Shown here one piece after another: positions 15,615-20,649 of a DNA stretch of 20,649 nt. A program made the position numbers and the translations under genes. The stretch's first letter is position 1; each line of letters starts with the position of its first letter. The notes under the pieces were generated by a model, which ran no database searches, had not been told where the DNA came from, and saw only the letters and a list, made by a program, of their open reading frames with translations. The DNA lies in IMG/VR virus record IMGVR_UViG_3300017917_003183, positions 1 to 20,649 of that record. One strand, given 5' to 3'. The DNA is from a virus.

Positions 15615-16317
15615 ACGTAGTATCTAATTTAGGTGTATGATCTCCTACATATCTTCTAAATCGTTTTGATTGTTCTGATAAAAATTGATATCTAGTAAAT
15701 GTTTTGATAGATTCTGAATTACGATCGCCGTTTACTTCACGTATAATACCATTAAGTAAATCTGATATTGCATGTTCGTCTGATAAATTATTTAAAATTC
15801 TAGCCGTAGGTATTATAAATTTAAGTTTTACGGTATCTTTTACTTCATACTCAAATTCGCCATTTTCATCTGCAATTAATGTAAATTCTGCAGATCCTAT
15901 TTTATGTAAATCAATCGTACGAGTTAATTCTTTTTTTGTTTTAGGATCTTTAACTACAACGGGATATTCTGGGCCATATGCTAATATTCTTGCAGACAAA
16001 ATTAATTTTTCTTTATCAGCAACAATCAGATCATTTACATCAAACTGAGTAATAAGAAGTGATTCAATCAATCTATCAATAACAACGCCTTGTTTAATAT
16101 ATGAAGAATTAGTTAATATGTCTTCATCATATGCCGTAGGATATCGCATTTCTACAACGCCATTGCTTAATGGATGTGTAGCTGCATATGTTTTTCCTTT
16201 ACTAGGCAATTCAATTACAATTGATGGTAATTGAGAACGTTGTTGTGCTTCAAATTGTTCTCTTGCTAAATTAATAAGATTTTGTGGCGAATTAATTCGG
16301 TCTGTTGTTCTACTCAT
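15541..16317 (-). CDS. gp26-like baseplate hub assembly / tail chaperone protein
   Basis: A 258-residue assembly protein of the T4 gp26 type. The characteristic first half is IELPSKGKTYAATHPLSNGVVEMRY followed by AYDEDILTNSSYIKQGVVIDRLIESLL (about 36-86): a 'LPS.G..Y....PL..G.vemr..ta.dEdiLtn.s....g..id.Ll' pattern common in T4-like and marine phages. The middle holds strand segments around DKEKLILSARILAYG, and the last 60 residues are polar. No signal or membrane segment, consistent with a cytoplasmic chaperone absent from or minor in the virion. It follows the tube gene across a terminator and overlaps the gp51-like frame by 74 nt. The ATG at 16317 follows AAGGAAAA. A conserved AT box lies 20-31 nt upstream. 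Confidence 0.83.
   Translation of the reverse strand: MSRTTDRINSPQNLINLAREQFEAQQRSQLPSIVIELPSKGKTYAATHPLSNGVVEMRYPTAYDEDILTNSSYIKQGVVIDRLIESLLITQFDVNDLIVADKEKLILSARILAYGPEYPVVVKDPKTKKELTRTIDLHKIGSAEFTLIADENGEFEYEVKDTVKLKFIIPTARILNNLSDEHAISDLLNGIIREVNGDRNSESIKTFTRYQFLSEQSKRFRRYVGDHTPKLDTTYEFEGEDGGTFTAGFQFGSDLFWT
15549..15554 (-). other. U6 run in the gp26/gp51 overlap: candidate frameshift site
   Basis: The minus strand reads GAC CTT TTT TGG ACT TGA in the gp26-like frame. A slip of +1 or -2 on the six T residues continues in the gp51-like frame as TTT GGA CTT GAA. The run lies 6 nt before the upstream stop. Both registers can re-pair with UUU. This is a candidate only; no downstream stem-loop was verified. 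Confidence 0.4.
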
Positions 16318-16336
16318 TTGTTTTCCTTATAACTTT

Positions 16337-16348
16337 AATATAAATATG
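16337..16348 (-). promoter_or_regulatory. AT box upstream of the gp26-like gene
   Basis: Plus-strand AATATAAATATG (minus CATATTTATATT) lies 20-31 nt before the start codon. It nearly matches boxes at the same distance upstream of tube and sheath, so it is probably a promoter or other late-gene signal. It is not a T4 late TATAAATA on the coding strand. Confidence 0.4.
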
Positions 16349-16357
16349 TATGAACAT

Positions 16358-16382
16358 AAAAAATGGGGGCAAACACCCCCAT
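16358..16382 (-). terminator. Rho-independent terminator after the tube gene
   Basis: On the minus strand ATGGGGG and CCCCCAT form a 7-bp GC-rich stem around a 6-nt loop, followed directly by TTTTTT. It begins 14 nt after the tube stop codon. This is a textbook intrinsic terminator for transcripts of the tube gene. Confidence 0.88.
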
Positions 16383-16395
16383 AAATAAATGCTTT

Positions 16396-16923
16396 TTAGA
16401 AATTTAAGAATGCCCAATCATATCGCAATGTTAATGAAATTTCAACAGCCGTATCACCTGACCCCCAATCTAAGCTTCCAAATCCTGCTTCAGTAATAAA
16501 AGCACCATGCAAGATCCATTCTTCAATAACTTCACCTAATGGAGAAAGTTGCTGCAAACGTATTTCTTTTTTATAGAATGATGAATAACCATCTCGACCC
16601 GTTGCAGATTCATGATGTAAACGAACCCAATCCATTACTGCCTGTGCTCCCGATGGAACAATTGGATCATATAATGTTACAGTAATACTATTCCATTCTG
16701 ATTTACCTTTTACGTATCTTTTAACGTTGATATGATCTAATGCCATTTCTCCGTTTGAAATAGTAGGTTTATCTGTAGTTTTAATTAAATAAGCCGGAAT
16801 TCCGTTAATTTGCATGATAAAATGATTCTGGTGCTTTGGTTCCCAACTATATGCGTTAGCCCAAAATACACTTTCGCCACCTAAATCTTCCAAATTTGGA
16901 TTAACTTGATCTTGCAATGCCAT
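16396..16923 (-). CDS. 19: Tail tube protein (gp19-like)
   Basis: The major subunit of the rigid inner tail tube through which DNA passes. At 175 residues it is close to T4 gp19 (163). The chain is strand-rich and contains NHFIMQINGIPAYLIKTTDKP, INVKRYVKGKSEWNSITVTLYDP and AVMDWVRLHHES, followed by LQQLSPLGEVIEEWILHGAFITEAGFGSLDWGSGDTAVEISLTLRYDWA-type sequence spread over 125-172. This is the usual 'G..i..W.l.ga.i....fg.ldw......v.i.ltl.YD.a' ending of tube proteins. It sits directly after the sheath gene, separated by a strong terminator, and has its own AT box 23-34 nt upstream and a weak GAGG before the ATG at 16923. It is followed by another terminator, so it can be transcribed alone at high level. 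Confidence 0.94.
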   Translation of the reverse strand: MALQDQVNPNLEDLGGESVFWANAYSWEPKHQNHFIMQINGIPAYLIKTTDKPTISNGEMALDHINVKRYVKGKSEWNSITVTLYDPIVPSGAQAVMDWVRLHHESATGRDGYSSFYKKEIRLQQLSPLGEVIEEWILHGAFITEAGFGSLDWGSGDTAVEISLTLRYDWAFLNF

Positions 16924-16945
16924 TTTGTATCCTCAATATATTTTT

Positions 16946-16957
16946 ATAATAAATATG
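16946..16957 (-). promoter_or_regulatory. AT box upstream of the tube gene
   Basis: Plus-strand ATAATAAATATG (minus CATATTTATTAT) lies 23-34 nt before the tube ATG, identical over 12 bases to the box before the sheath gene. On the minus strand it continues as TATAAAA, which could be a -10 element. No good -35 is seen here because the preceding sequence is the sheath terminator. Confidence 0.45.
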
Positions 16958-16966
16958 GATAACAGT

Positions 16967-16994
16967 AAAAAAGGTAGAACCGAAGTCCTACCTT
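16967..16994 (-). terminator. Rho-independent terminator after the sheath gene
   Basis: The minus strand has AAGGTAGGAC, the tetraloop TTCG, then GTTCTACCTT, giving a 10-bp stem (one G-T pair) closed by C-UUCG-G and followed by a T run (TTTTTT across the stem foot). It lies 18 nt after the sheath stop and just before the tube box. It is the strongest terminator in the window. Confidence 0.92.
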
Positions 16995-17012
16995 TACTTG
17001 AAACTTTTTTAT

Positions 17013-19484
17013 CTATTCCGGAAAAGATGCTCCCGTTGGTTGAATATTGAAATCTAAAATAATAAATTCAGCCGTTCTTGTTGGTTGCAAAAATAATTGT
17101 CCATATAAAATGTTTTGATCAATTAAATCTGCCGTATTATTTGTTCCATCCATTACAACTCGGAATGCATATAAACCTTGTTCTGCACGTACTTGTTCTA
17201 GATATGGATTAACAATTGCTAAGAATCTATTGCGCGTTGCATTTGTATTTTGCTCAAATACTAAATATCTAGTTGAAGATGCAATAAATTTCTTAACCGT
17301 AATTAGTAAACGACGCACATTTACTCGGTCTAATGCACTTGGACGAGCTTGTAGTGTCTTTTGACCCCAAATTACTACTCCTTCGTTAGGGAAGTTCGCA
17401 ATAGGATTTACTCGGTTTTCATACAATGTATCTCTACGTGCTTGTGATAGGTTTTGATATGTATCAGAAACAGATGTTAAACCACCACGTGTCAAACCTG
17501 CTGGAGCATACCATGGAGCTGCAATTCTATCATTGAATGCTAATGCACCCGGAACTACTACTGAAGGTGGTACCCATAATGGAACATTGTTTGAAGGATT
17601 TACAATTCTTACCCATGGCCAATATGCTGCTGTGTAATTGCTATCAATCGTAGTTACTTGTGATGTTACTGTGGTATCAGAATCGCCAATTTCATTTGAA
17701 TCCATTACATAAAAAGTGTCTTGACGCGTTTCAGCCATTGTACGTACTTCTGATGTAACCGCTGAATGTAAACTGTCTAATAATCCAGGCGTTAATATCA
17801 TGTTGATATCATAATAATCTGTATTGCTTAATAAAGTCAATGCTTTTCTATAAGCTACAGTACCTGTAGTATTAGTTCCGCTACAATCAAATCCGAATGT
17901 ATTTTCATCCGTAATATTTGCACCGCTAAATTTAGGTAAATTTGGACGAGTTCCATCAAACCCACCTTGGAATGGAACAATAAACTTTCTTGTATCGATT
18001 AATATGTTTGTTGTAAATGAACCACTAACTAATGCAGCTTCCAATGATCCTGAATATGGAGCAGATGCTGGAAATAATGCAGCTGCATTTTGCGTCATGT
18101 TACCTAAATAGAAATCTGTATTGCTACCTGTAACAGAACCCGATGTTGGAATTGGTGCTAAATATGTAAGATTTGAAGTATTTGTAAAGTCAAATCCATA
18201 ATGTACATTTTTATTATATGCACCCGTATTTGCAACTTGCGATGTTTTATACGTTGCTGCATAAAAATTAATGCTTCCTGAAACCATTGGTGCTGGAGAT
18301 GTTAATGCACGGAAACCAAATGGTATCAAAGTGTTATCATTTGTTCTATTAGCTACGGCACTATCAACTTCAACGCGAATAAATTTAGATTGGTTTGGAT
18401 AATCTCCATTTACAATCAATTCATTTGATGAATTAACGGTTTGATATCTATCTCCAATTACTCTAGCAATATATCTGCTTGAATTTGGATCTAAATTAAC
18501 ATTATTAAATGTTTCTACGATGTCTTGATCAAAATCCGTATCATTTGATGAATATGGTGAGTTAGGAATACTAGTTGTATTTACGCGTCTAACTACAACT
18601 GAAAATGTTCCGTATCCGTTTGGATCAGAAACTTCTGTTGATGATTTAATATTTGTAATTGCAACTTTGGTTTCGTAATTAACAGTGGTACCATGAGATA
18701 ATGTATGAAACTTAAACAAGTTTTTAACAGCACTTCCAATTTTTTGAGATGTAATCCATGGTGTTGCGGCTGTTGAATAATCTTGTAAAAACTCATAATT
18801 TAATATTTTTTCAAGAGAAATTGTAACATCTGCTAAATTCGCAAACAATGATGTTGCTGTTTTGTTTTCGTATTGTACGTATACTGGATAATCCAATGAT
18901 TTTGGATTCTTACCAAATATTTTTGCAACGTAGTTATTAGCTGTTGGATTGATTGATGCTGAAACTGATGCGCCATTTCCTGCGATAAATGATGGTGTTA
19001 CGCCATTTATTAATTGTGTTGCAAATGATCCAGATACTTTGATTTCAAAACTACCGGACTGAAAATTGTTGATTACAGATGATTGAAATACATTATTACC
19101 CGCACCATTTGTTGATACGCCAACCGTTGGATGTAATAAGTGCGTAATTACTTCTACTGCAGTTGCACCTGATCCAGATTTTGCAACGATTGCTAATGCT
19201 CCATTAGCTAATGAATAACCATCTTCATACAAAAGACGTGTTACTGTGATTGAACCACCATTTCTTAAATATTCAGCAACCGTAAATGGTACATATGATT
19301 CATCTGTATATGAACCAAATATGCTTTGAAATTCTGAAAATGATTGAATGCGTGTCGGAATTAATGCAGGTCCTTTTACTGTTGAACCTATAATTGCCGC
19401 ACCAATTTGAGAAACTGCTCCGGGTAAAAACGATTGATCTACTTCATTCGTAAATACTCCAGGAGAAACTATTCTTTCTGCCAT
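17013..19484 (-). CDS. 18: Contractile tail sheath protein (gp18-like)
   Basis: Forms the contractile sheath around the tail tube. The N-terminus (AERIVSPGVFTNEVDQSF, then GAAIIGSTVKGPALIPTRI) is the classic sheath opening ('SPGVy..E.d.s......s....a.iG...kGp...P..i'). The C-terminal domain is also typical: NRVNPIANFPNEGVVIWGQKTLQ, RVNVRRLLITVKKFI, YLVFEQN and a closing ILYGQLFLQPTRTAEFIILDFNIQPTGASF spread over residues 690-823. At 823 residues it is longer than T4 gp18 (659); the middle (about 120-560), rich in Ser/Thr/Asn and repeatedly using 'SGS', is probably a set of surface-exposed inserted domains. AGGAG is 7 nt before the ATG at 19484. A sigma70-like promoter and the shared AT box lie just upstream, and a strong terminator follows. 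It is intact, ending in TAG. Confidence 0.95.
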   Translation of the reverse strand: MAERIVSPGVFTNEVDQSFLPGAVSQIGAAIIGSTVKGPALIPTRIQSFSEFQSIFGSYTDESYVPFTVAEYLRNGGSITVTRLLYEDGYSLANGALAIVAKSGSGATAVEVITHLLHPTVGVSTNGAGNNVFQSSVINNFQSGSFEIKVSGSFATQLINGVTPSFIAGNGASVSASINPTANNYVAKIFGKNPKSLDYPVYVQYENKTATSLFANLADVTISLEKILNYEFLQDYSTAATPWITSQKIGSAVKNLFKFHTLSHGTTVNYETKVAITNIKSSTEVSDPNGYGTFSVVVRRVNTTSIPNSPYSSNDTDFDQDIVETFNNVNLDPNSSRYIARVIGDRYQTVNSSNELIVNGDYPNQSKFIRVEVDSAVANRTNDNTLIPFGFRALTSPAPMVSGSINFYAATYKTSQVANTGAYNKNVHYGFDFTNTSNLTYLAPIPTSGSVTGSNTDFYLGNMTQNAAALFPASAPYSGSLEAALVSGSFTTNILIDTRKFIVPFQGGFDGTRPNLPKFSGANITDENTFGFDCSGTNTTGTVAYRKALTLLSNTDYYDINMILTPGLLDSLHSAVTSEVRTMAETRQDTFYVMDSNEIGDSDTTVTSQVTTIDSNYTAAYWPWVRIVNPSNNVPLWVPPSVVVPGALAFNDRIAAPWYAPAGLTRGGLTSVSDTYQNLSQARRDTLYENRVNPIANFPNEGVVIWGQKTLQARPSALDRVNVRRLLITVKKFIASSTRYLVFEQNTNATRNRFLAIVNPYLEQVRAEQGLYAFRVVMDGTNNTADLIDQNILYGQLFLQPTRTAEFIILDFNIQPTGASFPE

Positions 19485-19504
19485 TATGATACTCCTATGA
19501 TTTT

Positions 19505-19534
19505 TTTATAATAAATATGCCGTTATTGTGTCAA
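19505..19534 (-). promoter_or_regulatory. Candidate sigma70-like promoter for the sheath gene, including the AT box
   Basis: On the minus strand a perfect TTGACA (19534-19529) is 18 nt from TATAAA (19510-19505). The AT box (plus ATAATAAATATG, 19508-19519) overlaps the -10. The -35 lies in the last codons of the coiled-coil gene. Transcription would start about 14 nt before the sheath ATG, just leaving room for the AGGAG site. Confidence 0.5.
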
Positions 19535-19804
19535 ACCGCTATCAGGAGTAAAGGTTCCTTGAGCTATGTTAATTTGTCCTTCTCCATATCGTTCTCGCAT
19601 TTTGTCAATTAATGCAGATTCTTCTGATCTTAATTTTTCAAATTCTTCCAGATATTTTGCTTGTTCAGCATCCAATTGTGTGAGTTGTTGTTTAATGGCA
19701 TAAGTTTCAATTGCAATGTTTCCGAGGACATTTGCATTACGAGCAAATGCTTCTTGTAGAGATTGAATTTCGTCTAAATGTTCCTTGTCCAGTTTACGAG
19801 TCAT
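19523..19804 (-). CDS. Small coiled-coil phage protein, 93 aa
   Basis: Function unknown. Residues 4-70 are almost wholly charged/Leu/Gln helix (DKEHLDEIQSLQEAFARNANVLGNI and IKQQLTQLDAEQAKYLEEFEKL) with heptad spacing, so a coiled coil or helical hairpin is likely. It ends with RYGEGQINIAQGTFTPDSG, a short strand-like tail. Similar small 'helix then K/RYG.G.I....G' proteins occur next to structural genes in many T4-like environmental phages (recollection, not search). It may be a tail- or capsid-associated cofactor or chaperone. AAGGAT is about 9 nt before the ATG. The gene precedes sheath and carries part of the sheath promoter candidate in its last codons. Confidence 0.72.
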   Translation of the reverse strand: MTRKLDKEHLDEIQSLQEAFARNANVLGNIAIETYAIKQQLTQLDAEQAKYLEEFEKLRSEESALIDKMRERYGEGQINIAQGTFTPDSGLTQ

Positions 19805-19850
19805 AACTAGTTATCCTTTTTGTTTTATTATAAGGAAAATATTTTTATAA

Positions 19851-20015
19851 TCAAACCGTATATGGCTGTTCATCATACCAATTCCACCCATCTACAGGAT
19901 AATCGTATGTATCTTTAAATTCTCTTAATAATGTATATGTTGGTGCATATACTGCGTTGGGAGCATAAAACCATTGCTCCTCATCATACTTGTAAAATCC
20001 ACTTGTATCTTCCAT
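19851..20015 (-). CDS. Small tail-fibre-linked protein, 54 aa
   Basis: A short frame from ATG 20015 to TGA 19851. It starts MEDTSGFYKYDEEQWFYAPN, continues through YTLLREF and ends DYPVDGWNWYDEQPYTV. Tyr, Trp and Asp are strongly enriched, which is unlike random AT-rich sequence. The layout 'GFYKY....w.yAPn.v......LL.e...tY.YPVDGW.W(F/Y)D' matches, from memory, small proteins often found beside tail-fibre genes in phages of many environments. It starts 3 nt after the stop of the leucine-rich-repeat gene, consistent with coupled translation. Function unknown; a fibre-associated or chaperone role is only inferred from position. Confidence 0.75.
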   Translation of the reverse strand: MEDTSGFYKYDEEQWFYAPNAVYAPTYTLLREFKDTYDYPVDGWNWYDEQPYTV

Positions 20016-20018
20016 AAT

Positions 20019-20649
20019 TTATAATGTTACTGTCCAGTTTTTAGATGTTGCAATTAATATATCTGCGGCAGTTAAATCTGCTGCTCCGGGGTTCCTTGTT
20101 ATGGTTATTGTTTGTGTTGTTGCAGGTGTTCCTAAATCATTAAATATTTGAACCAATGCATCTCTTTCCATAGCACAATCAGTAAAATTTACATTAACTC
20201 TTAATCCAGGAACCCTTAAATTTTGTAATAAAAAACAATTTTGAAACGCATTTAATGTTGTGGTTACATTAGCTAAACTTGTAAATGTTGCTTCCCTTAA
20301 AGAATAACAAAAACTAAACATATTAAGTATAGAAGTTGCTGACGTTGATGTAATTGTTCCTACTTTAATAAGATTAGGACAACTACTAAATATTGCTTGA
20401 AAATTTGCTGTATTAGGAGCACTAAAATTACCAACCTGTCTTAAATTAGAATTTGATTGAAAAATTCCTGTTATTGCTGCTGCATTTGGAAAACTAATAT
20501 TTCCAAATTTTATTATAAGGCTTGAAGCAAATAAAGAACTTACTGATATTGCCCCTGATATAGTCATATCGCCATATTCATAAGCACCTAAAGCGCCGAA
20601 TACATTCTGTGCTTGGATAGGGGTTCCAAGATTTACTGGTAATTGAAAT
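20019..20649 (-). CDS. BspA-like leucine-rich-repeat protein, probable tail fibre part (5' end beyond the window)
   Basis: The frame is open to the right edge: codons upstream of ATG 20567 (reading F-Q-L-P-V-N-L-G-T-P-I-Q-A-Q-N-V-F-G...) continue without a stop, so 20567 is probably not the start. About 24-residue repeats are visible, each ending 'iF.sc.nL..v....' (IFQSNSNLRQVGNF, IFSSCPNLIKVGTI, MFSFCYSLREATF, AFQNCFLLQNLRV), the BspA-type leucine-rich repeat. The C-terminus has ALVQIFNDLGTP and ITRNPGAADLTAADILIATSKNWTVTL-type sequence, a module seen at the end of phage tail-fibre and Bacteroidetes surface proteins. This suggests a receptor- or surface-binding tail protein. Neighbouring small protein and sheath genes fit. 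Which exact virion part it belongs to is open. Confidence 0.78.
   Translation of the reverse strand, partial: FQLPVNLGTPIQAQNVFGALGAYEYGDMTISGAISVSSLFASSLIIKFGNISFPNAAAITGIFQSNSNLRQVGNFSAPNTANFQAIFSSCPNLIKVGTITSTSATSILNMFSFCYSLREATFTSLANVTTTLNAFQNCFLLQNLRVPGLRVNVNFTDCAMERDALVQIFNDLGTPATTQTITITRNPGAADLTAADILIATSKNWTVTL

Noticed and set aside
1-20649. tRNA genes, CRISPR arrays, insertion sequences, integrase or attachment sites
   Set aside because: No cloverleaf-like sequence, regularly spaced repeats, transposase or integrase motif was seen by reading; the sequence is almost fully coding.

Overview
The window is a piece of a contractile-tailed (myovirus) phage genome of broadly T4-like type. 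The evidence is a T4-style tail module (long sheath, gp19-like tube, gp26-like and gp51-like assembly proteins, tape measure, LysM/gp53-like wedge, large baseplate hub protein) next to a replication/recombination module (DnaB/gp41-like helicase, 5'-3' exonuclease of the T4 RNase H type, RecA/UvsX-family recombinase, gp32-like single-strand binding protein). The DNA is AT-rich. Every gene lies on the minus strand and genes are packed tightly, often with 4-nt ATGA overlaps or stop/start contact. Many starts have a purine-rich Shine-Dalgarno, so the host probably uses SD initiation. The host cannot be named; the gene set recalls marine/environmental T4-like phages.

Transcription runs right to left. 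Right edge to 19.5 kb: a BspA-like leucine-rich-repeat protein (probable tail fibre or receptor-associated, cut by the window edge), a 54-codon small protein and a short coiled-coil protein. 19.5-15.3 kb: sheath, tube, then an overlapping gp26-like/gp51-like pair. A hairpin terminator follows sheath and another follows tube, and a shared AT-rich box sits 20-24 nt upstream of the sheath, tube and gp26-like starts. 15.3-8.5 kb: tape measure and baseplate genes. 8.5-5.4 kb: an unusually small family A DNA polymerase, a protein with a PD-(D/E)XK-like residue pattern, and a conserved-looking hypothetical. 5.4-0 kb: SSB, recombinase, exonuclease and helicase, with two paralogous HNH/NUMOD3 homing endonuclease genes inserted, one before SSB and one between exonuclease and helicase.

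The observations most worth checking are: (1) the recombinase frame is interrupted by one in-frame UAA with no other damage; (2) the 449-codon polymerase keeps the family A catalytic motifs, but its exonuclease-like region seems to have lost the catalytic residues and almost no sequence remains where the thumb should be; (3) the gp26/gp51 genes overlap by 74 nt in different frames with a U6 run just before the first stop, at the position where tailed phages usually carry a frameshifted tail-chaperone pair; (4) both homing endonuclease genes have their own sigma70-like promoter candidates, and the second one's 3' end carries the helicase ribosome-binding site. I saw no tRNA, rRNA, CRISPR array, IS element or integrase. 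There is no gene-free stretch over 300 bases.
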